Source of the DNA: Protula sp. h YS-2021
Taxonomy: Eukaryota > Annelida > Polychaeta > Sabellida > Serpulidae
DNA: 64,000 nt
NCBI GenBank assembly: GCA_949752745.1
Contig: OX457028.1
Span: 8,887,389-8,951,388, forward strand
Direction of reading: 5' to 3'
The notes beneath the pieces are model-generated. The model was not told where the DNA came from. It saw only the letters and a list, made by a program, of their open reading frames with translations, and did no database searches. The translations under genes were made by a program, and so were the position numbers. Below, piece after piece: positions 28,480 through 48,380 of the stretch. How positions within the stretch are numbered: the first letter of the stretch is position 1; every line of letters begins with the position of its first letter.

Positions 28480-28670
28480 GTAACTGGGGAGGGCACTTAC
28501 GAACCGACTGGTTACCATGCGGTTACCACGCGGATTGCTAAATTTGAAACAATATCCACTCTTTTTAACCAACGCATATCAATGCAGTTCTGAAAAAGGC
28601 CCCCCTTTTTCTGCCAACCGCAGAGTTTTTTCAAGGAAATTGGCACTCCGGGGGAACTGCGTCTGGTCTT
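28480..28670 (+). repeat. Dispersed GCGGAGTGCTAATTT family copy
   Basis: Reads TGGTTACCATGCGGTTACCA, then ACGCGGATTGCTAAATTTG and GCAGTTCTGAAAAAGGCCCC, matching copies at about 21.06, 22.01 and 44.1 kb. Confidence 0.6.
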
Positions 28671-28701
28671 AGGTTACCCTGCCAACTTTCTCCACGTTAT
28701 T

Positions 28702-28805
<104 letters not shown>

Positions 28806-29607
28806 CGAGGTTGAGGGGGCACGCATCCTAACATATATGAGAAGTACCCCCCCCCCCCCTCACCCCGTATTCTGGCCCAAGCCTGGCGTATTTATCTGAT
28901 TTTACAGCACGATTTAGCATTAAAAACTAAACAACACTAAAATAAAACTTGAAAATGATCCAAAATAATTAAAATAATAAATAAATAAAAATAAAAAGGC
29001 AATTTAAATAGTGACAGTCGTGGGTTTGGCACGATATTTGCAATATACCTTTGTTGAAGAAAAACATTAAGTACTTTTTTTGTAGCGATGGAACAAAACT
29101 AAATCTTCATATTGCACAGAAAAATAATTTTATAGTTTACTTCAAAAGCTTTTAAAAACCAAAGGCGGACTAACGCCTTGTTACTGGGATCTATTAATGA
29201 GTTCTTACTAACTCATAGAGCGACAGTGATGCCCTGTTCCCTTGGCGACGGTAATGTCGTGTCCCCATTGGCTCAACTACACTTTTTACTTCGAAAACTT
29301 GTAACGGTGTGCAAACACGTCATCTGACGTTATTCTGACGTCATAATCAAAACAAAATCGCTAAAAAAAATTTTTTCATAAAGTTTGGCTTCTCCAATTT
29401 TTTTAACAAACAAAACACAGATATATTACATATACAGAGACATACACAGAGACGCACACACAAACACTTGCACGCACACACACACACACACAAACAATAA
29501 AAAATTAACAAGTTAGTTTTTATCCCAAATATTTGAGTCAGCAACAATGATTTCTGTGAACCTGTTGTCCAATGATTAGGAAAATTTAACCTGGACACTG
29601 TCCGAAA

Positions 29608-29795
29608 ACCGTTTATATAAAAACCGTTCCTATAAAAACCGTTCATATAAAAAGCGCCCATATTAAACCGTTCATATAAAAACAGTTAAAATAAAAACCG
29701 TTCATATAAAAACGTTGACAGTATCAGAAATCCGTTCATATAAAAACTGTTCACATAAAAACCGTTTATATGAAAAAAAAAACTGTTCATGTACT
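29608..29795. repeat. 15-bp minisatellite of TATA-like units upstream of tektin-3
   Basis: About 12 units of CCGTTCATATAAAAA. Each contains ATATAAAA, a TATA-box-like core. It ends about 105 bases upstream of the acceptor that opens the first coding exon of tektin-3. Confidence 0.85.
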
Positions 29796-29938
29796 GGGAA
29801 ACATAAAGGAAAATGGGCTGAAACCTGCGAACTATGAAGTATTAATTTGTCAAATATTAAAACATCAAAGAAGTTTTGTGTGTGTTGTTGATTTTTACAG
29901 CAGTAATCCACCCAGAGACGCGCACTGATCGCTTAGCC

Positions 29939-38911
<8,973 letters not shown>

Positions 38912-40869
38912 ATTCTAGTATTATCAAAAGACAGTCATTTCAAACTTTTTCATGTTTTTTTTTAAACTCTCTCGGGTAAAATGTTACAAACTTTCATACT
39001 CAAAATCTCCTCGTTTTGAAAATGTAGGAGCCAAGAAATGTTTTAGGTTGTTAAGAAAAGAAGGATTTTGATGTAAAAAAAAAATAAAACGATATTTAGA
39101 TAGAACATAGTTTCTAACCCTCGAAAGAAATTTTAGAAGTATCATTACTTAGTGTTTTTGGTTATGCTCTGGATCGAAATTCAGTAAAGTTTGCTTTGAA
39201 GTTAAACTACCAGTATTCAGTACCAGTAAGTATAGTATTCAGTACCAGTAAGTATATTGGAGTGCTGCGTTGAGTATATTGCTTAAATCTCTGTGATAAC
39301 ATTTGGGTATTTAAAGTACCTATAAAAAATAATATTTTACACATTTTTTTGTAGATTGTTAAATTTATTTAGTTTTAAGGAAAATTTCTAAAGAAATGAC
39401 ATTTAAAAAAACAACAACATAATTTCTATCAGTATTGTATTCTTTCACTGTGTACTGCTATAAAAGTGAAAGAAAGTAAATAAACCGGCAGAGCTTGTTT
39501 TATTTCGTGTTCGGATCAGAACAAAATTTCGTCCTCCGTGCTAAGCTTGCTTTTTTTTACTGACATAAATATAAAACACTTGCTTTTGAAATAATTTCCA
39601 TAATCTCATTGAATCGGAGTCGTGCATTGCGGAGGAATTCTGTTTGCGACTCTTACAACGATAATACAGCGAAAAATAGTTCTTGTGTGTTTGCTTTGCT
39701 AAAAAATTCCAATTAAAAATATTCGTGATGCTGCTAATTAATCTTGATAGTTTTTAACAGCTTTTAAAATGTTTTGTACATATTAAAACCGTAATAATCA
39801 GTGTTGGTTTCATCGGTTTCTAAGGAATTGTCAACACTTTGGGAAGAGGGGGGAGTGGGGGGTAGGGGTCTTTATTTCACGTACCTCTCAGTATTTCACT
39901 TAGCGCTTGTAGAGTTAAAATTTCTTTGTTTTATTATTTTTAACGGGATAAATTTTTCCTCCTTTATTTGGATATCTGTGATAGTCATTTAAAAGAAAAA
40001 CTTCAAGAAAAAGAAAGTATTAGAACTGTTTCTCGACTGTGCTGAAAGAGTACGTTTACAGTGGGAGTAACCGGAAGTAGTTAAACTCAACCAAAACGGT
40101 CCGATTTCCGGCGGAAGGGGTTGGTCAAAATGGGATGGAATCTTGATAATGGGAAGCAACCAGCAAATACTATGGGAAAAAAGTGGTCCTATTTTCACGC
40201 TCGTCCTATTTCCGTGTGTTATCCGTGGATTCCGCTGTATGTGAAGTTACTCAAAAAAATAAGTGTCAGTCGAAAACTGGAAAACACCGACATTGAGTTG
40301 CTGCATTTAAGTTGTTAATTTTATTATATCTGTTACAGAAGAAAGAAAAAGATGTTGCCTTTATCTAAGATTCAAGCATTAAATTAGCAGAATTATGTGA
40401 TACCCAGTTTCCAATAATTTTAGTTTTTTTTTATTGTTACGTGCAAGGTTTGAGCTGTAGTGTGTTTAGTGTGTTTGTGTGTGTTTCTAATTTATCTTTC
40501 CGATTGTTATTTCAAGGCGTTATGAACGATGAGCAATAAGAAATGGGATATATATTTATATATATATATATATAAACAAAATGTTTGGTTTTTTATACAT
40601 TCATCAGTATTGTGAAATAAATACACACGAAGAACTGTCAGAGTTGTTCTAAGACTTTTTTTCTGTTCTTTATCTTGAATTCTTATATTTTTCCCTAAAA
40701 TACCCATAACACGGTTGTTTGAATCTGCACCTGATCTGCCTGTTGCTGACAAAGAAACAGTTTCAGTCATTTGAAGCAAGTATTTCCGCGATGGGGGAGT
40801 GAGGAGGGATGCTTAGGAGTATATGTGTTATCATGCATGTGCAGAAAAAATAACAAAAAACAAAACAAA
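38912..40869. other. TEKT3 3' region and intergenic
   Basis: AT-rich, with a short (AT) tract near 40549-40574. No second gene seen. Confidence 0.5.
39083..39088 (+). promoter_or_regulatory. Candidate TEKT3 polyadenylation signal
   Basis: AATAAA about 170 bases beyond the stop codon in A-rich sequence; another lies at 39479-39484. Either could serve. Confidence 0.4.
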
Positions 40870-41360
40870 ACAAAACAAAAAAAAAACACACGGAGAAAGA
40901 AGGATGGGTAATTTTGGGACCGGCGCGGCCGACGCGGAGTGTCATTTTTGTTAAAAATGGGGTAATTTTCATTCAGTACTCAATGTTTCCCACAAAAGGA
41001 GGGAGAGTTGGCCGGGGGGGGGGGGGGGGGCTCCGGAATTCCAATCTCCGTCCAACAAAAATGGGAACCAAAAATTGCGCACATACTTCTCAGTGGAACT
41101 GTATGCCTAGTATAATCTATGGCTGCAGTAAGGCGCGTTCCATCGGCGCTTGTACTCACAAATATACAAATTTGGTAAAAAAAAGTGTTTAATTAATTAA
41201 ATTTTACTCTCTTTTAAAAGGCTGAAATTTACCACTGTGTTTAGTTAAAATGGGGGTATTTTTCTAATTTGGAATTTTGAGTTTAGGGGTCGTTTTAAAA
41301 AGTCATGGGCACGAATGGTACCCAATTTGCACGTCACGTAAGTGCCCCCGCCCCCTCCCA
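40870..41360 (-). repeat. Dispersed GCGGAGTG family, inverted long copy
   Basis: On the minus strand it reads CCATGACTTTTTAAAACGAC, then CCCCATTTTAACTAAACAC, matching plus-strand copies near 21.1, 22.0 and 28.5 kb. Contains a G-run near 41014-41030. Confidence 0.6.
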
Positions 41361-41649
41361 AGGGAAGTGTTTCAATGGCAACTATCAAAATAGACAAAGA
41401 AAAAGCTAAGAATAAAATAATAAATAACAATTAATTAATGTTCCAAGTGTAATAATCTTCTAAATAAAACCAAAAGAAAAAAAAGAAATGCAAGCTATTG
41501 TACACCGGGTCAATTTTAACATATATACACCACCATGGCAGAACGACAGAGAATGTGTATCCCCAGCAACGCTTCCCACAACGCATTTGTTTGGTGCATC
41601 GTATTCTCTTAATACACGCCATGAAGATAATTCACCGATGTCTTCCAGG

Positions 41650-42215
41650 TATGGCTCTCACGAAATAAAGTGCTGCATTTTACACACCATAATTTACACT
41701 TGACAAGCCTTTGGCTTGCAAGGGTTATATGAATTTGTGCGAGCAAAATTCGTCCTTTTTTTTTTTCTTCTTGACACTTTTTTTCGATTTTTTGTGTCTT
41801 CTTCTTCTCTGACACTATGGGCCCTACGACCATTAAACTTGGGACTTATGAAGAGCTTGATCTGAACATGTGCATGTCACTTTTTATTTTCGTCTTTGAT
41901 TTCGTTTTCTTTGTTAAAACGCCATGTGAAAAGAGTGTATTTTTTGCAAGTAAATGCGTAGCATTTAACCCACATTACACACACTTGCTCAGTGAGCTTT
42001 GTGCGAGCTCTCACTGCGTAAATAGCTAACACGGCGTATTCTAGATCAGTCAATAAAACCTTAAGTCAACAGAAACCAAACACTACTCGGCTTATAAGAC
42101 GTATTCAAGCTGTGTTGTTTGCAATATATTGTTCAAGAAATAACCCATGGAAGGAAGTATTTTTGCGTTTTAATTTTTGTCAAGCGTTTAACATTTCGCT
42201 AGCGAAGTGAGGTTC
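41650..42215 (-). repeat. Inverted copy of part of the 2,244-bp unit
   Basis: Reverse complement of about 52900-53440: shares CTATGGGCCCTA, ACTTGGGACTTAT, AAAACGCC-TGTGAAAAGAGTGTA, GTAAATGCGTAGCATTTAA and CATTTCGCTAGCGAA landmarks. Diverged, so older than the tandem copies. Confidence 0.8.
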
Positions 42216-44040
42216 TAGTTTCGATTTAATCCGTCCCGATTTGCGTGGAGTACCTAGAACAGCGACTGGGTGTAAAGCATGCATGTATTAAGTAAATATA
42301 TAATAATCATGTGATCAGCGCGTCATCATATTGTCATAGCACCTAGTTTCTCATATAATTAATAAAAATAATTTCGTTTTCCAAACAAAATTGTTTAGTT
42401 AAATTTTAGCTCCAACCCTGGATACAAACTCAAACTCACCCTACCCTCATTTTACATCACATTAAAATCGGGGACTTGCCTCGGAAATATTTCGTCGTTA
42501 AAACACGCATCAGTAAGAAACGAATAGCATCCTGCTTTTAATCAATCAAATTTTGATAACATCCAATCAATTTAGGTTTATTCATCTGAACATGGACATG
42601 ATACAAGAAAACAAGAAGTACACACCAAGGATTCACATTACGAGGACAAAATACATATAAATGCAACGTATACTTGAATACTCACAGTTTCACTGGACAG
42701 ATAGAAAAGGCGATTCCGTTAATATCTCCCCCAAAAAATTCTTATAAAAGAGAACCCTGAGAGAAATCAAAAAAAAAAAAAAGAAGAAAGAAAGGTCGAA
42801 ACACTACCCGAGTAGATTATCTCGGAGGCATCTTGGGGCATTTCTTGGGCATATCGGGGCATCTCGGGGTCGGGGGGGGGGGTATATTTATCCAGTTCTG
42901 AGAACATTAGACAGCTTTCGTAGAAAGTTTTCTCTCTGAATATCAGACGATGATTACAAAGAATTACGGAAAAGGTGTACGTCTTCCTCTGTCGCAGTCC
43001 TCACGCTGGTGCGCTAAACCGGCAGATAACTTCCTACGCGAACTCTCTGTGATGTAGTGATCTGGTATACAGCGATATCTCTCAAAGTAGGGCCTGGTTT
43101 GTCCGACTCACTACATGATCTGGGTCGTGTCCGCTTTGTGAAAGGATAACTTTTTTTCGCATGTTTTTCAAGTTCGAGCTGCATTTTAACGAAGAACCCC
43201 CCCCCCCCCCCCCCCCACTCCAGGTGTGTATGTATACCATACAACTGGACAGTGAAATCTACATTGGAATTTTAGTTACTTCGATATGACGTATGAAAGT
43301 GTGTACGCCAGCCATTTTATTGTTTCATGCAAGGATCACGCCGCACTCAAATGCAGTGCTTTTACCGAATTACTGACATTGCAAACAAAATACGCCAATT
43401 AATAAAAATAACGTGGTGAAGATCGTACAGAAACTGGGATTTTATATTTGTAACAGTCAAAAAGGGGAGATTGTGACAAGGCTTCTATTTCTATGGAGAC
43501 TTAATTTTTGTCCTCTGTTGTTTTTGTCATCATACTTGAAATTCTTGTAATTTTTTTTCACCTTTTCTCAGTGTTTTAGGCCTGCAGCATTTTATATTTG
43601 TGCTGAGTTTCACAGGGTGTAAAACACGAGATCATACAGACTAGAAGCTTAGTGGGCAACTGTACAAAGTGAATGTAGGTAATCTGCCCCCCCTCCCCCC
43701 CTGTAATCTGCCCCCGAATGTCACCTGTTGAAATCAGGGGGGGGCAGATTACGGGGGAGGGGAGCAGATTACAGGCGAGGCAGATTACCGTCTTCCGCAC
43801 ATAACATATGCCAACTTCAATAAGCACTGGCGCTGCAATTCATATGAGTGTGGCACAGCCGAGATTCTACCGTTACATAATGCACACTTACCATGCGAGC
43901 CCTCGATACACAATGTACCCAGCGGTTTATATTAAGTTTTTAAACTCAAACACTTATATAATCATATGAAAAACACTCAAATATGCTAATACAACATCGA
44001 GCAATGTCAATTGAGACAAACTTTTGTATGTCCTGTTGGG
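42216..44040. other. Intergenic with a C/G hairpin
   Basis: Poly-G near 42870, poly-C at 43198-43215, and an inverted repeat at 43679-43788 built from GTAATCTGCCCCC and its complement GGGGGCAGATTAC. No gene seen. Confidence 0.55.
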
Positions 44041-44059
44041 GATGACGGGGGAGGAGGGG

Positions 44060-44336
44060 GGGGGGGGGTATGGGGGTGGCGACATTCATTTAGATATTGC
44101 TTATCATGTGTGTTTGTGACTTTTTAAAACGGGCCCTCAACGCAGAGTGCCAGGTTTAAAATATTTTTCATCTCCGTACCATCGATAAGCAAGTATTAAC
44201 AGAAACTCTCGTCTGCAATAGTTACAGTTACAAACGGACAGCAACCCCCCCCCCCCCCCCACCCCACAAATGACCAGTCCGAAAGCTTTTTCATGGACAC
44301 AAGTGGCAAGATAGTTACAAAGAAGTTTCCCCTCCC
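44060..44336 (+). repeat. Left remnant of tandem-unit copy 1 (interrupted by insertion)
   Basis: From about 44130, AAAACGGGCCCTCAACGC onward matches 52150-52338 and 54394-54582. The match stops at 44336, where the 6.06-kb element is inserted, and resumes after 50398. Confidence 0.85.
44331..44336. other. Left target-site duplication CCTCCC
   Basis: Six bases before the element; the right flank has CCTCCA (50399-50404), 5 of 6 identical. The uninterrupted paralogues at 52333-52338 and 54577-54582 have a single CCTCCC at this place. Confidence 0.75.
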
Positions 44337-44492
44337 AGTAGTAGGAAAATAAGGGTTCTGGAACAGGAAGTGACGTCATAATGACGTCATAGGGTGTTCC
44401 AGAACTGTCATGACAGTTTTGGAACAGATGTTTTAGAATCCCCATGGGGGTTCTGGAACAGGTAATTGATAGAGCGCGCGCCCGTGTCAATG

Positions 44493-44600
44493 ACGTCATC
44501 ATGACGTCATAATGACGATATAATGACGTCATTCATAACGTTATCATGACGTCATCATGACGTTATCATGACGTCATAATGACCGTATGGCGTCATGACA
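44493..44600. promoter_or_regulatory. TGACGTCA/TGACGTTA cluster, left arm
   Basis: At least six ATGACGTCAT-like palindromes and ATGACGTTATC variants in about 110 bases; these are CREB/ATF-type sites. Mirrored at about 50133-50245. Confidence 0.7.
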
Positions 44601-44970
44601 TTATACTAAGACTCTCCTAAGTAGCATAACCCTAAGTCACCTGTCAATCATCATGACGTCATCAGTCACGTGACCTGTCTATTATCGGTCATGTGACCCT
44701 AACCCTAACAAGACTTCCAGACCACTTTTTGACGGCATAATGACGTCAGACCCCTAGGAGACGTCCTTTCTACCATCTGTCTATCATGAGGAAACGAGAG
44801 TTCCACGCCACTTTTTTCTAGAACATTCTATTGGTCCAGAACCCCCATGGGTGTTCCACGCCACTTGTGACGTCATACTGACGTCAGACCCCTAGGAGAC
44901 GTCCCTTCTACCATCTGTCTATCATACCATCATAATACACATTCATAATGCACTCTATGGTTTAGGGTTC

Positions 44971-45058
44971 GGCTGCCCATACCCGGGCTCGAACCACCAA
45001 CCTTCCGAGCATGGGTCCGACCAGGAGTCCCACGCTCTAACAACTGAGCTATTCCGGA
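44971..45058 (-). other. tRNA-derived Pol III promoter-like sequence, left arm
   Basis: The minus strand has an A box (TAGCTCAGTTGTTAGAGC, 45034-45051) and a B box (GGTTCGAGCCC, 44985-44995). The spacing is about 15 bases longer than in a type I tRNA, and acceptor and anticodon stems do not pair well, so this is tRNA-derived rather than a working tRNA. Confidence 0.6.
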
Positions 45059-45800
45059 TTGAACCAGAATGTTTTGTGAAAACATGCCATATAAGGCTAT
45101 AATGCACAATGCGCGATAAATTTCAGAGTGCACTCGCTCAGAGCTTGGGGGAAACCGATCGATAAATTTCAGAGTGCACTCGTTCAGAGCGTGGGGGAAA
45201 TCGATCGATAAATTTCAGAGTGCACTCGTTTAGAGCGTGGGAACGATCAATAAATTTGAGAAGGAATGGGATTTTCCCTACGTTAAGTCTAATGTTATGT
45301 TTTATGTTATAGTATTTGGAAAATGGTACTTCTAAAGCACCTTTAACAAATGTAGTTTTTGGAAAACATATAATGTATAAAATAAGTTTTAGCATTTTAC
45401 CATGCTACTTATTCAAATGTTCTAAAGTTATAGTAGTGCAAAAATGGTGGTTCTAGATCAACTTTAACAAATTTAGTTTTTGATAACATATGATGTATAA
45501 AATAGGTTTTAGCATTTTACCAAGCTACTTATTTGAATGTTCTAAAGTTATAGTAGTGGACAAATGGTTCTAGACCAACTTTAATAAATTTAGTTTTTCA
45601 CGTTTCAAACAATTCTACCACTTGGTTAGTTGGTTGATTGTTGGAAAAATGGGAATTGAAAATGTGGATAGTTATGAAGGAAAACTGCGCCCATTCAAAC
45701 ATGTGTTCGAATGGCAAGCCCATTTAAAAGATGTGTTCGAATGGCAAGCCCATTCAAAACACGTGTTTGAATAATTTTTGGAAGATATTAGGTCGTAGTA

Positions 45801-46238
45801 TTGTTCAACAAATTGTTCAACATGTTCAACATGTTCATCATGTTCAACATGTTCAACAAATTGTTCAACATGTTCAACAAATTGTTCAACATGTTCAACA
45901 TGTTCAACATGTTGTTGTTCAACATGTTCAACATGTTGTTGTTCAACATGTTCAACATGTTGTTGTTCAACATGTTCAAAATGTTCAACATGTTGTTGTT
46001 CAACATGTTCAACATGTTGTTGTTCAACATGTTCAACATGTTGTTGTTCAACATGTTCAACATGTTGTTGTTCAACATGTTCAACATGTTCAACATGTTG
46101 ATGTTCAACATGTTCAACATGTTGTTGTTCAACATGTGGTTGTTCAACAAGTTGTTCAACATGTTCAACATGTTCAACATGTTGTTGTTCAACAAGTTGT
46201 TCAACATGTTCAACATGTTGTTGTTCAACAAGTTGTTG
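45801..46238 (+). repeat. TTGAACATG iteron-like array, left arm
   Basis: 9-bp (GTTCAACAT) and 15-bp (GTTCAACATGTTGTT) units alternate for about 440 bases, ending directly at the TATATAAAG box of the zinc-finger gene. Each junction forms the palindrome AACATGTT. Long frames across it are artefacts. Confidence 0.95.
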
Positions 46239-46246
46239 TATATAAA
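46239..46246 (+). promoter_or_regulatory. TATA box of the element zinc-finger gene
   Basis: TATATAAA followed by G, 54 bases upstream of the ATG at 46300 and directly after the TTGAACATG array. The same box is mirrored in the right arm. Confidence 0.65.
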
Positions 46247-46299
46247 GCTATGTTTAAAGACTTTCTCATCATTTGAATAGTGTAGGTTGAACCGAAAGG

Positions 46300-47055
46300 A
46301 TGTATCAATGCAACATTTGTTCAAAATCTTACAACTGGCCACAAAGTCTTAAAAGACACTTAAAGGTTGCTCACACGTCAGAAGTGGATGAAGAATCGGA
46401 TATGGAAAACCCTGTAAAACTACCTTTCACGGAAACTTTCGATGAGTCTTCTATGGAAAGTGAAAGTGTTAACATGGCTGAAAAGAATGCACATGCTTGT
46501 GCAGAATGTGGTGCATTATACAACAGCGAAGAAGCTTTGCTCAAACATATGGAGCAGTGTGGTGAGGATGCCGATGACAGGAGTTCTGAAAGTGAGTCAG
46601 AAACAGACTCTGAAAGTGAGTCAGAAACAGACTCTGAAAGTGAGTCAGAAATAGACTCTGTCTGGTATGATATGGTTCAAGAAGTCTACGATGCCTATGA
46701 TGACAAATTTCAAGAAAAGGTTTCAGAATATGAAGAACAAGGACTTGAAGATCCGCGTGAAATAGCAAGCTATGACCTTCGACCCATTTATAAACATGGA
46801 CTTAAACAACTGTTTATGAGACTATTCAAATATACCCAGCGTCTAGAAGAAAGCCAACATTATCAAAAGATTTTAAAGGACTTTAATTACTTTGTGAATG
46901 AAAAACATTACAAGTATTCAAAGGCACTAAAGGCGGCTATAAGGAAAAACAATGCATTCTTTGAAGAGCTACTAGATAAGGAAGAAGAGTATGACAGCAG
47001 TGATGAAGAAAGTGACATGGAGAGTGAGCAGAGTGAAACAGATGAAGAAAAATAG
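46300..47055 (+). CDS. Element gene A: C2H2/C2HC zinc-finger acidic protein, 251 aa
   Basis: Intronless. The start codon lies just inside the inverted arm, so the first 15 or so codons are arm sequence. Finger 1 at C4-C7-H20-H25 is a textbook CX2CX12HX4H. Finger 2 at C67-C70-H83-C87 is CX2CX12HX3C. Residues about 93-119 are a Ser-Glu-Asp tract with a repeated ESESETDS unit. Then follows a helical region (about 120-228) with IYKHGLKQLFMRLFKYTQRLEESQ-like amphipathic helices, and a second acidic tail. I do not recognise a named family for the C-terminal region. Such a layout fits a DNA-binding regulator or nuclear chaperone-like protein; function is inference. No introns, and open through 251 codons in AT-rich DNA, so it appears intact. 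Confidence 0.82.
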   Translation: MYQCNICSKSYNWPQSLKRHLKVAHTSEVDEESDMENPVKLPFTETFDESSMESESVNMAEKNAHACAECGALYNSEEALLKHMEQCGEDADDRSSESESETDSESESETDSESESEIDSVWYDMVQEVYDAYDDKFQEKVSEYEEQGLEDPREIASYDLRPIYKHGLKQLFMRLFKYTQRLEESQHYQKILKDFNYFVNEKHYKYSKALKAAIRKNNAFFEELLDKEEEYDSSDEESDMESEQSETDEEK

Positions 47056-47300
47056 ACTTATTTGACTAAACTTTATGATAAAGACTTTATAAATGTTGTA
47101 ATATTTTATTCGCTTAAGCGTTGTGTATTAATATATGTCTTGCTTTGCAACATATAAAGTCGCAAGGTTCCTGACGTGGTTTTAATTGATCCGTAAACCA
47201 TATATCATATATTAGGTATTATAGTTAATTTTGTATTATTATCTATTATATTCAAGTATTGTATGAGAAAAATACAAAGTTGAAAAGCATCATATGTGTT

Positions 47301-47306
47301 TTTATT
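47301..47306 (-). promoter_or_regulatory. Candidate poly(A) signal for element gene B
   Basis: AATAAA on the minus strand about 290 bases past the gene B stop. The two genes converge in 47056-47592, which holds nothing else recognisable. Confidence 0.4.
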
Positions 47307-47592
47307 GAATATCGCAAATATGTACAATTATTATACAAACAAAACTATTTCAAATACATATTATGTTAATACATGTGCAGATTCACAAAAACTTCATATT
47401 AACATACATCATGTTAATTTCATAGCCTACATATGAAGACAATTTTATTTGAACTACATATCAAATGTATATATCCATATGAGTCAAAGCTAAGTTTCAA
47501 GTTCTTGTCCAATCTTCTACACTGAGGGTGATGAAATCATAGCATTCACTAAGCTCGTCATGCAGTTAAAATGTATACAGTCATCTCGCTGT

Positions 47593-48159
47593 CTACTCAA
47601 CAATCTTCTGACAGTCACTGCATTTATACAAATCCATTTGCTGAAGCATGAGATCCACTGACGTCATTTGCTTCTTCAGCAGGTGCCAATCGTTCAATGA
47701 CAACAAAATTCCCTTCTTTGTAGGATGTAACCTCCCAGATGTATGATCCGTAATATATTCACGAATGTTAACCATCACTTTCTGTTGATATTTCCCCAAT
47801 TTAATATATATTTCTCCATTAATAGGTATCATAACCGGTAAATCGTCTACACCCATCTTCTTCATGATGGTAGCAGCTTTACACTCTGGTTCTCGCTTCA
47901 TTTTAGGCTCTGTCTTAATTTTTCGCTTTTTACACGGCGGCGTAATAGCTGGTAACTCATCTCTTTTTCTCTTTCTAAGATGTGGTCGCTTTTGACGCTG
48001 CTGACATGACTTCGCCTTAGACTTTACCATGGGCATTGCCTTAGACTTTGCTGTAGGTATTGTCTCAGGCTTTACCATAAAATTTTCTGCAGGCATTGTC
48101 TCAGACTTTTCTACAGGCATTGTCATGGATGGTAGTTGTTGCTCGCTCACTCCAGACAT
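47593..48159 (-). CDS. Element gene B: PC4/SUB1-like ssDNA-binding coactivator domain protein, 188 aa
   Basis: Intronless and convergent with gene A. ATG taken at 48159 (the codon two positions upstream is GTG). Residues 1-50 have repeated MPxxKSxxMP units; 56-82 is strongly basic (RKRKRDE, PPCKKRKIKTEP) and reads as a nuclear localisation signal. Residues about 117-176 (YIKLGKYQQKVMVNIREYI, then GRLHPTKKGILLSLNDWHLL) match the PC4/SUB1 fold pattern of a KVxIDIREYW strand, a turn, KKGISLxxxxWxxL and a helix. PC4 domains bind single-stranded DNA and act in Pol II transcription and replication. The tail has CSDC at 180-183. PC4 assignment is by motif reading, not search. Confidence 0.78.
   Translation of the reverse strand: MSGVSEQQLPSMTMPVEKSETMPAENFMVKPETIPTAKSKAMPMVKSKAKSCQQRQKRPHLRKRKRDELPAITPPCKKRKIKTEPKMKREPECKAATIMKKMGVDDLPVMIPINGEIYIKLGKYQQKVMVNIREYITDHTSGRLHPTKKGILLSLNDWHLLKKQMTSVDLMLQQMDLYKCSDCQKIVE
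47601..47603 (-). other. Note: C-terminal CX2C of element gene B region
   Basis: The codons near here encode the C-terminal CSDC pair of the PC4-like protein, a possible half zinc site. Confidence 0.3.
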
Positions 48160-48212
48160 GTTCACACTTCAGTATCTTGATACAGAATGTGTGTTAGGTC
48201 TGAGGGCGGCTG

Positions 48213-48221
48213 CCTTTTATA
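48213..48221 (-). promoter_or_regulatory. TATA box of element gene B
   Basis: TATAAAAGG on the minus strand, 54 bases upstream of the ATG at 48159, the same spacing as for gene A. It lies in unique core sequence just inside the right arm. Confidence 0.7.
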
Positions 48222-48380
48222 CTTTATAGTGAGTTGACTTAATATGATTAGAAATAACTTTACCACGTTTGCATTTGTGGCCAGTTGTAAGATTTTGAAC
48301 AAATGTTGCATTGATACATCCTCTCGGTTCAACCTACACTATTCAAATGATGAGAAAGTCTTTAAACATAGCTTTATATA

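Larger units (their letters stand above)
44337..46345 (+). repeat. Left inverted arm of the 6.06-kb element
   Basis: Pairs with 48274-50398. The inner end lies inside the first codons of the zinc-finger gene, after the GGCCACAAA shared by both arms. Confidence 0.92.

Noticed and set aside
44696..44710. Telomere-like CCCTAACCCTAAC in the element arm (mirror at 50020-50034)
   Set aside because: Only two repeats are present; too short to claim a telomeric role.
44930..45133. 67-codon frame with GIAQLLERGTPGRT (also 49600-49803)
   Set aside because: This is a tRNA-derived sequence read in one frame, a common false protein in animal genomes.
45788..46342. Long MLNNMLNM and HVQHVV proteins in the arms (also 48243-49038)
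   Set aside because: They are translations of the TTGAACATG array; because units are 9 and 15 bases, every frame on both strands stays open. No codon-level constraint is visible.
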